In this document: one piece after another, positions 1 to 10,266 of the stretch
Position numbering within the stretch: the stretch's first letter is position 1
Layout of the letters: each line of letters starts with the position of its first letter
Assembly: GCA_964058845.1 (NCBI GenBank)
Contig: CAXKVR010000709.1
Span: 1 to 19,876 of the forward strand
From: Carex sylvatica
Lineage: Eukaryota; Streptophyta; Magnoliopsida; Poales; Cyperaceae
Length of the DNA: 19,876 bases
Reading direction: 5' to 3'
The notes under the pieces: model-generated
Database searches by the model: none
Seen by the model: only the letters and a program-made list of their open reading frames with translations
What the model was told of the DNA's origin: nothing
Made by a program: the position numbers and the translations under genes

Positions 1-1
1 G

Positions 2-3000
2 GATCGCGTGAATACCACCTCCGCCTTCAATTCCTTCAAGAACAATTACCTCGTTGTCTATTCTCTCATGATGGGTTCGTCTCTTTATTCTCCCCTACCA
101 GATCTTCATTCGCCTCTTTCGCATTTTGTTGATTCCTAGTTTTATGGTTAAGTATCGCTATCCTTATAGATCTTACCTTTTTATCTCGAATTCGATCCAT
201 TCTCTTAAAGGGATTTGGTCTGAGATTGTTTTGTTTTTAAATTTCGCATATTTTGTTTCTTTCTGTTTACAATTGGAGAGCGATTCTTACACAGGACTCG
301 TGAGATTCCTCTTACTTTTGCTCTTGTGGGCTGTGATCTAGTAATCTCATTGTCGTTTTTGGCAATGTGGTAGTTGATACTCACACGATTCGTGCCATTA
401 CCATTTGGTTTGTGGTTTTAGCTAGATCCGTGATTGTAAAATGGAGCTATTTACAAATTACAAGCAAATTGTTCTTGCCTCGCTAATATCTTTTCTTATT
501 TATATATATGTATATATAGTTTTCCTCATTAACATGTTATAACTCTTTTTTTTTGTGTAATCAGCTGGTGATTGGTTGCAAGGTCCATATGTCTATTTCC
601 TCTACAGACATTATGGCTTTGACAAGGGGGACATTGGCCGGCTCTTTATTGCCGGATTCGGATCCTCCATGCTTTTTGGCACAATTGTTGGATCCCTTGC
701 TGATAAACAGTAGGATCTCTTTCTGAATTGATTAAATCTGCATTTTTTTTTCTTACTTTATATTAAAATTCTCCTATCTTTTGTATGCACAGAGGTCGAA
801 AAAGGGCTTGCATTACCTACTGTATCACCTACATTCTTAGCTGTATCACCAAGCATTCGCCACAGTACAAGGTCCTAATGGTGGGTAGGGTTTTGGGAGG
901 GATAGCTACTTCTCTTCTCTTTTCAGCCTTTGAGTCATGGCTAGTTGCAGAGCATAACAAGGTAATGTTTGCAATTTGTTTGTAGTTGTCCAGTATTTAA
1001 CCATACAAAGACGGAGTATTGGGATCATATTTAATTTGTTTACTTTGTATCGGTAGTCATATATAACTTTAACTTGGACACTAATTGACTTGAATGTGAC
1101 CAGAATATTTATTGACCAAAATAATAATAATGGTCTAGGTAGGTTTTACATATTATTATCTATTATGTTCTTTAAATACCTAAACATTTATATAACAGCC
1201 CAGTGGATATTCTTCTCTTGCTTTAAATTCCATTTATAGATTCTTATTTATCTACTTGCCTTGTTCTTTTCTGATTATACTGTACTTTTATTGTTTGATT
1301 GGTCACAAGGTAACTTTGTTTGTTATCAAAATCAGTAAAGTATATTTGATACAATTTATATATAAATAATATTCATGTGCTTATGTTTCTACAGAGAAGC
1401 TTTGACCCACAGTGGCTGTCATTGACTTTCTCCAAGGCCATATTTCTTGGCAACGGGCTTGTTGCAATCATTTCTGGACTGTTTGCAAATCTACTAACTG
1501 ACAATCTAGGATTTGGTCCGGTTGCTCCATTTGATGCGGCCGCATGCTTTCTGGCCATAGGCATGGTCATTATTATGTCATCATGGTCTGAGAACTATGG
1601 GGATCCATCTGAGAACAAGGACTTGATGTCTCAATTCAAAGTTGCCGCAATAGCCATTGCTTCTGGTAAACTCCAAACAAATTTTTAATTCCAATTTCTC
1701 CTTAACAATGACCTCGGCATCACTAAATCTCCCCACAATCAGTCACAATCTCTTAAGCTATCCTTTGTAAGACTTGATGTTTTCCTTCCACTCCTCTATA
1801 TTTCATTACACCAAATAAACTCTGGACTAAACAAAAATTTTTAGTATAAGCTCTTAGCATCAATGGGCTCCTAATACATCCTTTAGATATGATCCATCAT
1901 AGCTGTTTTTATGTAAAATTATTTCAGATGAAAAGATTGCTCTTCTGGGTGCTATCCAATCACTGTTTGAAGGCTCCATGTATACCTTCGTCTTTCTGTG
2001 GACCCCGGCTCTGAGCCCCAATGAAGAAGACATCCCTCATGGGTTCATATTTGCTACTTTTATGCTCTCTTCTATGCTGGGTAGCTCCATTGCATCTAGA
2101 CTGATGGCACGACCGACCCTCAAAGTAGAGAGCTACATGCAAATTGTGTTTGCAATCTCTGCCTTCACTCTCCTCCTCCCAGTCATCACCAATGTAAGGC
2201 ACTAGTGTATTTATGAATACAGGAGCTCTATATATATATATATTTTTTAAAAAGAGATAGCAATTAGTTCTTGTTCCCAGACTAAATTGTTTTGTGTTAT
2301 TCTTAATCATGATTAAGTTACAGAGATCCTTCATTGTTTCTGGTTTAATTAGTCATTGCAATCGGTCACAAGATACATTCCAAATGAAGAAGGAACTAGG
2401 TTTGGAAAAATGGACTGAAACAGTCCCAGACCAGTTTCCAGCTTTTTGTTCACAAGCATCATTTCCAGAATTGAAAGAGAAAGACATACTTCTAAGTTCT
2501 AACAAGAAGAAACTAACAAATGTTTATTATCCTAAAACTTGAATAACTCATGATCTAAAACTTAATATCAAAATTGAACAGTTAGATGTGATTAACATCA
2601 AAAGCATGTAAAAATTCAGTGATGTAGACAATTTCTAGGGGTTGATTTTTCAATCTCTTTCTTCCCATCAAAACAGTTGAAATGCTTTGATTTTTTATGT
2701 GCATGTAGAGAAGGTAATATAGATCTCACATCTAGCTGTTTTATTGTGTTATTTGAGTTGTGAAACTTCTGCCATTATTTAAAAAGTGGTGGCATGAAAA
2801 ATGGACACATTTGAACGCTCATTCTTTTGCTTTGACATGTGAGATAGTTCTTTTTTGTAACATCTGGGGAGAGAGGTGGCAGCATGTCATTTGGCGGATG
2901 CATCCAGTTAATGGGATTTTGCACATTTGAGGCATGCGTGGGTCTATTTTGGCCATCTATCATGAAAATGAGATCACAGTACATCCCAGAGGAGGCAAGG

Positions 3001-3442
3001 AGCACAATTATGAACTTCTTCAGGATTCCCTTGAATATCTTTGTCTGTGTTGTGCTTTACAATGTGAGTTTAAATTGTCTTTACCTATATACCAATTTGC
3101 TTGGTACTTGTCTAATTGAAGTGAGTGTAAGCTGAATTGTGCATTCCGTTTTGCTTTTTCAGGTGAATGCCTTCCCAATCACTGTTATGTTTGGGATGTG
3201 TTCCATTTTCCTCTTTATGGCGGCTATATTACAAAGGCGTCTAATGTCGGTTGCTGAGAGCCACAAAGCATTAAGTAAGCTCACTGTCATATCTCATATG
3301 CTGAAAGCTAAATTTGTTTGAAAATGCAGTACTATTTTTCTTTGATCTTATGGGTAAAGTTGCATGGTTTTGTTTGGCAGAGGGGGAAGATTGGACTGCT
3401 ATGCGAGAAGTTGGAGTTGAAGAGGAGCCATTGACTGCATAA
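2..3442 (+). CDS. Molybdate-anion transporter-like MFS protein (MFSD5/MoT2 family), 5' partial
   Basis: Eight exons, 2-74, 565-709, 793-961, 1395-1665, 1928-2193, 2848-3063, 3163-3274 and 3381-3442, join in one frame with GT-AG introns to 437 residues ending in TAA. The N terminus, including probable helix 1, lies before the window. The product should be a multi-pass membrane protein of the major facilitator superfamily. Family members related to algal MoT2 and animal MFSD5 are linked to molybdate uptake, but the substrate here is inferred. Visible marks are the MFS motif A between helices 2 and 3 (GSLADKQGRKRA, residues 67-78 of the visible part), the conserved stretches AGDWLQGPYVY and MRSQYIPEEARSTIMNFFRIP, and alternating hydrophobic segments along the length. 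The tail is short, acidic and hydrophilic (GEDWTAMREVGVEEEPLTA). No frameshift is seen and the gene looks functional. Confidence 0.92.
2194..2847 (+). other. Long intron of the transporter gene
   Basis: This 654 bp intron is the largest in the visible part of the transporter gene. It opens with AAT|GTAAGG and closes with GAGATAG|TTC, and both junctions are in phase 0. It holds a short (TA)n run at about 2229-2242 and otherwise AT-rich sequence. An open frame at 2294-2542 inside it has no recognisable protein character and is treated as chance. Confidence 0.8.
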
Positions 3443-4180
3443 ATCAGCAAGTGAAGATATCACAAGCTTTTGACTAACAATGTCAATCTCACCAATTGAG
3501 CAATTGGTTTACGAGCTAGTAGGTAATATAGTATCTAGTTGATTTCCCTTTTCTTTTGAGATCAATAGGAAGTTTGAAAGGTTGTCACATCCAGGCTCAT
3601 CAAGCTAGCCAGGGTTATTATTCTTTCTATTAGTATTTCCTCTATCATTTTTCTTATTTTTTTTTTCATCCCTTTTCCTTTTGTTTTCTATTATTCTAGT
3701 TTTGTTAAATACTTGTTCTGAGGTGCTGCAGAATGTTGCTGACTTGATAGTATTCATTCTTAATGTATTGCAATTGTTTATTTGTGAGCTATTTTGTTAA
3801 CACCAATCTGGTTTGTACATACCCAACTTTTAAGAGTTGAATGGATGATCCTTATAGACATGCTAGTTCCAAATTTTGGATTTCAAAGCTTCAATCTGTG
3901 ATGGTACTTATTCAACCTGATTAACTACAATAGTTTCAACACCGTCAGCCTTTTTTGAGTAAATATAACAATTATGTATTATTTGTATTTGCATTATTAT
4001 TTTCATCTGATAGTGTAGTTGAAAAAATATTACATCTCACTCATTGAATGTCAGTTTACTGTTTGATATGTATTTCTTTTGTATAGTTGATATATATTTT
4101 ATCAATTTCAAGATAAAAATGTGGATAGAAATCGTCGTGGTATTCATATGTTGCTTTTATATTAGACAAACAGCAGGTTG
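3443..4180 (+). other. Transporter 3' UTR and AT-rich downstream sequence
   Basis: The sequence after the transporter stop codon is T-rich and without coding character, as expected for a plant 3' UTR and terminator region. I see no exact AATAAA close to the stop, so the cleavage site cannot be placed. Nothing else is recognisable here. Confidence 0.5.
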
Positions 4181-4280
4181 ATCCCGTTGCAGGATTGCTG
4201 TTAGAAACTTTTTCTTTTTTTGCATCCAAAACGCCCGTAGGCAAATTCCATTCAACCAACAAAATTCATTACATAACCAT

Positions 4281-4400
4281 CACATTCTAAATAAAGGAAA
4301 AGTATAACCCAATTTAGCAAGACTATCAGCCATCTCAACGTGGCTTCTAGGTACATGGAAACAAAACAGTGAACTGTTTAAATTTACAAGTGCCAAATTT
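4281..4400 (-). pseudogene. Relic of an RNase H-like domain (LINE or RVT_3-type retroelement fragment)
   Basis: Read on the minus strand, a short frame contains FHVPRSHVEMADSLAKLG followed by about a dozen residues and a stop. This matches the pattern of the last conserved block of plant RNase H domains, a VPR-x-x-N/H-x-x-AD-x-LAKLG type signature found at the C-terminal end of non-LTR retroelement polyproteins and related RVT_3 genes. The frame is closed upstream by a stop about 24 residues before that block, and I could not find the catalytic D-E-D-D part. It is therefore a decayed fragment. A short A-rich tract on the minus strand at about 4208-4224 could be the remains of a LINE tail, but that is inference. 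Confidence 0.45.
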
Positions 4401-5069
4401 TAAAAAATTCTTTTGCTGCGCGACCCACATCAGTTGGGGGTTGCAATTGTGTCATTGTGTGACAGCATTTGCAAGGGTGCTATTGTCAGTAGAGGACCAG
4501 GAGAGGCGCTCCGTACCAATAATCACCGTATCTTTAGAAAATTAGGTTCTGAGGTAGGAACTACTCTCTCCCGATCTTCTGGAATTGACACTCGGCCTTA
4601 GCACCACAACCCGGCAACCTGTCGCTAATGGCAGATACAAAATTAAATATGGGCCATAGGTTTTCCCATGGGGGAAAGTTCTGTACCAGTCAACTTTTTG
4701 CCTTTATGCCTCTCCCTTGAATGGGGGTGGTAAAATCAGATCAAATCCTGGCTTGTATAACAGCAAATCAAGGATATCCAGGCAACACATCAAGAGGTGG
4801 AACTGATTTATTGCCGTTTGCCAAATGAAGTATCCATCATTAGAGACCAAAATATGAATTCAAATTAGTGATGTACGTAGAGCGAAGAATGTGAACATAA
4901 AATTTATTACTTTATCAGATGAATGTTTAGATACATGACTGTGCGCATATAGGATCACTGCATGGTACTAAACAATGAACTTGACGAATAAAAAATAAAA
5001 AATGATCAGATAACATTAATGGCTACATATTCCAATCAAAGATAATGATTTTCAAACTATACAAATTCA
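4401..5069. other. Intergenic sequence, nothing recognised
   Basis: This stretch is less AT-rich than its surroundings around 4430-4740. A 62-codon open frame at 4413-4601 starts with TTG and resembles no family I know. A GGG/CCC-rich imperfect palindrome sits near 4660-4678. It may be further transposon debris linked to the RNase H relic. The 3' UTR of the F-box gene on the minus strand probably occupies its right end. Confidence 0.4.
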
Positions 5070-6529
5070 TTATAAATTGACCCGTTTGGCTTTAGCACAA
5101 GCAGTCTCCAAATCACCAAGGAAAAACAGGAGACGATCAGAAATAGCTGATCCCTCTTCTTGCTGGGACATCTCTTTCCCATTTTCGTTTCGGCACGACC
5201 CGAGGTACCGTTCAATTTTACCTTGGTGGATAAGATAATAGTCATTTCCTTCTTTGATGATTTTCAGGCTCCTGAAATAAGAGGAGAGAGAATTTCAATT
5301 TCTGTCTGCATTGATTGGTCACTACAGTACTGCTATATTGCACAATTTGACTTCATACCAGTCATTATTACCAGGTTATACTCTTAAATAATTCATTGAA
5401 AAATCTCAAAACAAAAGTTTCTTAAAACTTTAGATTGTGGTGATGTGGAGGTCAGTTGGGGCACAAATTGGTGCTTCCTAAAGTTAACACTACACTACAA
5501 ATTGAGAATTCATAAAGACATGCTTTTATGACTTACAATCCATAGCGATCGCATCGGTGTTGTACAATATAGACATCCTTCCATGTTTGGGGCTCTGTTG
5601 GGGCATAGAACTCAGACGAGACTTGTCCCCATCTCTCCTTATATAGGTTGTACCAGAATGAATCGTCCGATGTCAAAACCCTCCATCTCCTGGAGACTAT
5701 TTTTATTCACAAAGGGTTTATTCGCCAACAATTTATTATATCGAAAAGTAATTTTTATTGACGGGGTTTTTAGGGGTGTAAACACAATGAATTCAAAACA
5801 CATACTCATAAAATCATATATGTGTCCACATTTCTTTGAGCAAATACAAATACAAATATAGATATTAGATGGATATCAAAACTTAAAACCAAATACGGAT
5901 TAGAAACGACTAATTAATGGATAACAAATATGAAAGTATAAAAATATTCAATATTTATAGTCAACTTGTCTGTAAAGTATGAGAACATCTCAACAAAAAA
6001 GGGGGAAAAATCTAGAATTTGAAATACAAAGCTAGAAATTCAAATAATTCGGATGTGCATATTTTTAAAGGAACTATAAATTATCCATATCCGTATTCAG
6101 AGTATGGATATGAATAATTTATCTATGCGGATATGTAATAATGTAAATGTACACACCTTGTCTCCTTTATTTTTATTAGCAAGATAAGGGTGAATTTGAT
6201 CACCCATTGGTCAGAATTCATGATAATTTTGGCTTAGCTGTACTTAGTTGAGCAAGGAACCTAATTTTGGTCTGACCAATCACTTATTTTTCTATTTTAG
6301 ATTCTTCACAACAAAATTTCATTTCTTTCAAGTTTCATTTGGGGGAAGAAATTTTTAATAACGAAGTTATATGAGAATTTGCATGATCAAAGAAAAAGCT
6401 TTAAAAATGTTCTCTATGATCAGAAATCAAAACATAAACTCTTCTTTTAATACATGGGTGCAGCCTTACAATTTTGCACTCAAATTGAAAAAAAATGAAA
6501 TGAAAAAAAAACTCTGATTTCAAAAAGAG

Positions 6530-6561
<32 letters not shown>

Positions 6562-6648
6562 ATCCAGACCTTGATTAGCAGTTGCAAGACTTTGGTAATC
6601 CAATAGGTGAAAAATCCTAACAGAGATCTCAATTGGAAAAGTCTGCAT
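5070..6648 (-). CDS. Small F-box protein, three exons, 146 aa
   Basis: Minus-strand exons 6648-6570, 5696-5537 and 5271-5070 total 441 nt and join in frame with GT-AG introns. An F-box runs from residue 4 to about 50. It starts FPIEISVRIFHLLDYQSLA, continues with VSRRWRVLTSDDSFW and ends with YNLYKERWG. This is the usual leucine-rich start followed by the W, DD-x-x-W and RWG landmarks. F-box proteins bind SKP1/ASK and recruit substrates to SCF ubiquitin ligases. The C-terminal 95 residues include WKDVYIVQHRCDRYG and YYLIHQGKIERYLG; I recognise no LRR, Kelch or other substrate domain there, so the target is unknown. An in-frame TAG five codons upstream of the ATG fixes the start. The codon after exon 1 is split G|TC and the F-box reads through it, which supports the junction. 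The whole protein is short for an F-box protein but complete. Confidence 0.8.
5697..6569 (-). other. Intron 1 of the F-box gene
   Basis: This 873 bp intron is bounded by CAAG|GTCTGG at 6570/6569 and ATAG|TCTCC at 5697/5696. It splits the F-box coding sequence. It holds the AG microsatellite near its donor and AT-rich filler with repeated GGATATG/CATATCC words around 5870-6140, which may be transposon remains. I see no coding potential in it. Confidence 0.7.
6536..6562. repeat. (AG)n microsatellite
   Basis: A 27 bp run of AG dinucleotides. On the minus strand it reads as a CT tract starting eight bases after the first donor site of the F-box gene, so it lies in intron 1. Confidence 0.95.
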
Positions 6649-6958
6649 CTTGGTTGAATTGGAATCTTTCTACTTATTTATTCAGGAATTGCGTGAAGGG
6701 AGAGAGAAGCAGAGAAGAAGGAAATGATTAGTTTTGGTCTAAAGAAGCCAATCTGAGATGAAGAGTTGAGACTTGAGAGAGTGCAAATTGTAACCACAAA
6801 GGCTGTAAAATGTAACGATGCGTCACCTGTACAGCTGGACCATGTGCACTTAAATCTCACCATTTCTTAAAATTAGATCTACCCGGGAAGGACTTTGGGT
6901 TAATTAGTTCGTAGCAGTTTATTTATTTTTTATTTATTACAAGACGCTTGTTGATTGC
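6649..6958 (-). promoter_or_regulatory. 5' UTR and proximal promoter of the F-box gene
   Basis: Upstream of the F-box ATG the minus strand is CT-rich between about 6690 and 6790, as in many plant 5' UTRs. In-frame stops separate it from the coding region. No clear TATA box can be picked out. The placement is by position only. Confidence 0.35.
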
Positions 6959-6994
6959 TAAGAGCATCTACATCTCTGAAACTCTTGGAGTTTC

Positions 6995-7575
6995 TAATCC
7001 AACAGTGATTGCTTATGGATTGCTTATGCTGATGTGCCAATTATTTTTGTAATTGCTGAGTTGTATGACTATTGCTTATTTAACAATTGTTAAAAATAAT
7101 TGCTTAGAGCATCTCCAACAGTAATTGCTTATAGATTGCTTATGCTGACGTGTCAATTGTTTTTGTAATTGCTAGGTTGTATGGCTATTGCTTATTTAGC
7201 AATTGTTGGAAAGAATTGTTTAATAATAAATCCTTTTCTAAAGATGAGTTGGCCAAATATTTAATTCTTATTGGTCAAGTGTTTCATTCTCAATTGTTTG
7301 ATTGATTGCACTAATGTAGAAGTGAATTGCTTAATTTTTAAAATTTTCATAATTGTTATTTAGCAATTTCTTTTCAATTGCTGGATTGGAGATGCTCTTA
7401 ATGAAATCTTTTTCTAAAGATGAGTTGGCCAAATGTTTAATTTTTATTGGCCAAGTGTTTAATTATCAATTGTTTAGGTGATATTACTAATGTAGGAGTG
7501 AATTGCTTAATTTCTAAATTTTTCATAATTCTTATTTAGCAATTAATTTCAATTGCTGGATTGGAGATGCTCTAA
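6995..7575. mobile_element. Outer MITE copy, split by the inner copy, left TIR eroded
   Basis: The left part is 6998-7106 and the right part 7401-7572. The right end is intact (GGAGATGCTC at 7563-7572), but the left end starts at TCCAACAG and lacks the first seven bases expected from the inner copy. TAA occurs on both sides, at 6995-6997 and 7573-7575, which is compatible with a target-site duplication. Confidence 0.65.
7107..7397. mobile_element. Inner MITE copy, 291 bp, complete with TIRs and TTA duplication
   Basis: The element begins GAGCATCTCCAA and ends TTGGAGATGCTC, which are perfect 12 bp terminal inverted repeats. It is flanked by TTA at 7104-7106 and TTA at 7398-7400. Removing it and one TTA restores a continuous copy of the outer element across the insertion point, with the flanks matching the corresponding interior of the inner copy near 7213-7245. 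Confidence 0.85.
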
Positions 7576-7613
7576 TGTGGCAGTTTCTAAACCAGTTTCA
7601 GGTATGCAGATAA

Positions 7614-9600
7614 TTTTTTTTTTTTTAAATTTAGAATGACTGAGATAAAAAAAATGGATACTTATTAATTTTGTAAAAAGCAAAAAATATAAAATAAGAC
7701 ATGAATATAAAAATTCAACCCTTAGATAATAAAGATATAAAAGTCGGAACCTTGAAAAAAAAAAATGAAAGTCCTGTTCTTCGAAGATAGGGATTTAGGA
7801 GTTCCACCAATCTTTCAAAAATAAAATTTTGAAATTTTTGTTTCTTCTTTTTTCTTAAAAAAATTGAGCTTACGATCAGATTCAAAAGATGTTCCTTCTT
7901 ATGGCCAGATAATAAACCAGCAACTTACTAATTTTTTATTATTTTTTGTTTCAGAAAAAAAGTAACTAGGATCGAATTTCTCATTCTGATCTTTCTATAT
8001 CTCAAAATTTATCTAATTTTTTTAAAATTTTAATTTGGAATTTATGTTTGTTATAAAATATTTGGCTGTTTATTGTGCTCAACTTTATAAGAATTTTATG
8101 AGAGAAGAAAAGTTGCAAAACGCCAGCAGCCACAATTCAGAAACCAGGTACTGTAATATCGAGAACATCTATCCTTCTTATTGTTTGGTTGGCTACATTT
8201 TTTTTTTCTTTTCTATTTTCTTCCATAACAGTTTAATTTGGAAAATAACACAACTAAAGCATTTGAATATTACAAGAGATTAACAAGGACACCAATAATC
8301 TTAATCTTCTATTAAGATTCAAGCAAACAAGATTATTTTATGTACATTTTTTTTTTCATCTTTCCTTCCATTACAGTATATATACTTTATCTTTAATATA
8401 GCAATTATCATAAAACAAAAACCTTATGTGAGCAGATAAACAGTTTTCTGAGGTTCACCTCCTCTTCAATAGTAAACATTCACTAAAGAGAAACAACTGG
8501 ACGATCCAGCTCTGGTAAGATTAGAGTTTCAGACGGGTTTTGATTAATTGCAAGAAAAATCCTAATTGAAATAAAGAATTTATAACTTGTTTTGCAGAAC
8601 TTACACTGCATCTTATCTCTTAACTATATTTTAATATCTATCAGTTGGTATTTGCATACACCTTTGCAAACCAAAAGAAATTCAAATAACTCAGACTGCG
8701 GGGATCTAACGCAATAGAAACGGTGGCATCCGAACACTGAAACACACACGTCATCTAAAATGGAAAATATATTGCATCCAAACGGTGGCATTAACAAACA
8801 TTATATTCTGCATCACAAGTCCCTAACCAATATGTAGAACATTATTGTTAATTCAACCTAACTCGTATACAACATACTTCTCGACATCAGCAGAACAAGT
8901 TCTTTGTTTTTTTGCACGGATGCTATTAGCTATGGGTATTTGCCAAATTCACACGAATATTTGATCATGATGAATCCAAATCCAGTTGACTATTGAACCC
9001 ATTTTCAAGATTCAGAAAACTAATCCAATAGTTGAGTCATCACATGATCTGAATTCTGTCTATTCCATTACATTAAAAAACTGGCAATTTAAATAGCTCT
9101 CAGATCAGAGATCATTCCAAGTGTCTGACCTGAATCAAATGACATATAAAACATGTGGCTCTCCAGTTGTATCAGTAAGAAGCCAAATTTTTCCATCACA
9201 ACCCCGAAAAAGAACAAATTGTAGTTAGCATCTCTTAGTCCTAAACAAGAGCAACCCTTTCCAACAGAGATTATTTCAAGTAATCACTAAAATGGAAAAT
9301 ATATCGCAAAAGAGATTAAAATACTGACAGAAGTAAATTAGCAACAGCAAATCAGTTAATATTGATGGCAAAACTTTTGTTTCTAGTTGCTTATTTCCTT
9401 TAATTACTCAATCTGAACATACTATTATGTAAAACAAAGCTAATATCAGTGTGAAACACATAAACAGCCATCACCAAACAGGGAAGGAAGTAAAAATAAA
9501 TAAACATAGCCTTTTAGAATAACAAAAAAGTAACCTTACTAAGAATATCTCTATTTTCCTATTCCTCATAAATAAACAGAGAAAACATTGTCAGTAGGAG
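7614..9600. other. AT-rich intergenic region, no gene recognised
   Basis: The region contains long A and T runs and no credible protein-coding frame. The plus-strand frame at 8035-8283 starts with TTG and is poly-Phe/Leu-rich. Part of the right half may be transcribed as the TIM23 3' UTR or an unannotated RNA. A 22 bp word occurs at 8755-8776 and again at 9287-9308 with one mismatch, and ACGGTGGCAT occurs at 8720 and 8782. Confidence 0.5.
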
Positions 9601-9606
9601 TTTATT
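9601..9606 (-). terminator. Candidate AATAAA polyadenylation signal of TIM23
   Basis: An exact AATAAA on the minus strand lies 81 bases after the TIM23 stop codon, a suitable distance for a plant near-upstream element. Plant signals are loose, so other sites may also be used. Confidence 0.45.
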
Positions 9607-9687
9607 ACACAGCACAACCATTTCAACTAACAATAACTAAAAAGTCTCCTAGCCAAACCCGCAACCCAATACCAGGTACCTTGTATC

Positions 9688-10224
9688 TCAAATTGGCACA
9701 TATCTCTTCATTACCTGACGACCAGCGACAGCACCAGCAGCCATCAAGCCACCAAGTGCACCCGCAACCGCCGCTGATCGGACCCCACCAGCTGCCCTAA
9801 AAGCCGTACCAGTACCTAGACCCGCAACCACAGTGTTAATCCAATCATCAGTACCTCTCAATTCAACCATACCACTCTCCATACCAGCAAACAGCAACCC
9901 TATCACCCCCATCCTATTGCCAAATCTCCTCCCATCTTGACCGCACGAATTCAGGATCCGGTTGGTACGGATCTTGAACGAGTCTCCAGGCTCGGCGGCA
10001 ATGGTGGCCCGACGGAATCCCACGGAAGCTCCGGCGACGGAGCCACCGAGGTAGCCAAGACCAGTGTAGTAAGTGAGGTTCTCGCCCCAGGAACGGCGCT
10101 GAACGCGGGATTCTTCTTCAAAGAGAAACTCAGGGGAGGTGGGTAGATCATAGAGGGTTCGGTAAGGTATGTTTAGATCCTGGTACGGGTTGTACTGGCG
10201 GCGCCCCGAATCCTCGCCCGCCAT
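9688..10224 (-). CDS. TIM23: Mitochondrial import inner membrane translocase subunit TIM23
   Basis: One uninterrupted exon encodes 178 residues, close to the usual plant length of about 188. TIM23 forms the presequence channel in the inner mitochondrial membrane with TIM17 and TIM50. The protein has a hydrophilic N-terminal part with [12 protein letters not shown] and [13 protein letters not shown], then four hydrophobic segments at about 52-70, 104-122, 130-147 and 150-170. The PRAT-family signature is complete: G109-x2-F112-x10-R123-x3-D127-x6-A134-G135-x3-G139. It ends KRYVPI. The start is the ATG at 10224 (MAGEDSG). The open frame continues six codons further upstream but without another ATG. 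The lack of introns could be ancestral or could reflect an old retrocopy, though nothing else suggests decay. Confidence 0.95.
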   Translation of the reverse strand: MAGEDSGRRQYNPYQDLNIPYRTLYDLPTSPEFLFEEESRVQRRSWGENLTYYTGLGYLGGSVAGASVGFRRATIAAEPGDSFKIRTNRILNSCGQDGRRFGNRMGVIGLLFAGMESGMVELRGTDDWINTVVAGLGTGTAFRAAGGVRSAAVAGALGGLMAAGAVAGRQVMKRYVPI

Positions 10225-10254
10225 ATGAGGGGACGTGATCAAAGCTTGGAATAG

Positions 10255-10266
10255 GGGTTAGGGTTT
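10255..10266 (-). promoter_or_regulatory. Telo-box upstream of TIM23
   Basis: The minus strand reads AAACCCTAACCC about 30 bases before the TIM23 ATG, probably in the 5' UTR. Telo-boxes (AAACCCTA) are known in plants as binding sites for TRB-type and other proteins in genes of translation and growth. Function here is inferred. Confidence 0.55.

Larger units (their letters stand above)
6959..7613. mobile_element. Nested MITE cluster (PIF/Harbinger-like, TTA/TAA targets)
   Basis: The block has left and right halves each present twice in the order L-L'-R'-R. That is the footprint of one MITE inserted into another copy of itself. Shared words include ATTGCTTATGCTGA in the left halves and TCTAAAGATGAGTTGGCC in the right halves. 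The outer pair is flanked by TAA and by a short palindromic arm on each side (6962-6997 and 7576-7610) that may be the ends of a third, older host element. Terminal motif GAGCATCT and TWA target duplications fit Tourist-like/PIF-Harbinger non-autonomous elements. No transposase is encoded. Confidence 0.7.

Noticed and set aside
2294..2542. 82-codon frame inside the transporter intron
   Set aside because: It lies wholly within a GT-AG intron, starts with a non-ATG codon, and resembles no protein family.
4413..4601. 62-codon plus-strand frame in a less AT-rich patch
   Set aside because: TTG start and no recognisable domain. The higher GC content is more likely transposon debris than a gene.
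8035..8283. 82-codon plus-strand frame
   Set aside because: TTG start, low-complexity Phe/Ile-rich composition, no family resemblance and AT-rich surroundings.
9130..9225. Minus-strand frame containing CDGKIWLLTDTTGEPHVLYVI before a stop
   Set aside because: It looks protein-like at first sight, but it is closed by a stop just upstream, has no fitting acceptor site and no neighbouring exon. It more likely belongs to a 3' UTR or untranslated RNA.
10225..10242. Six extra N-terminal codons for TIM23
   Set aside because: The extension begins at TTG on the minus strand, not ATG. Nuclear plant genes start at ATG, and MAGEDSG at 10224 gives a normal TIM23 N terminus.
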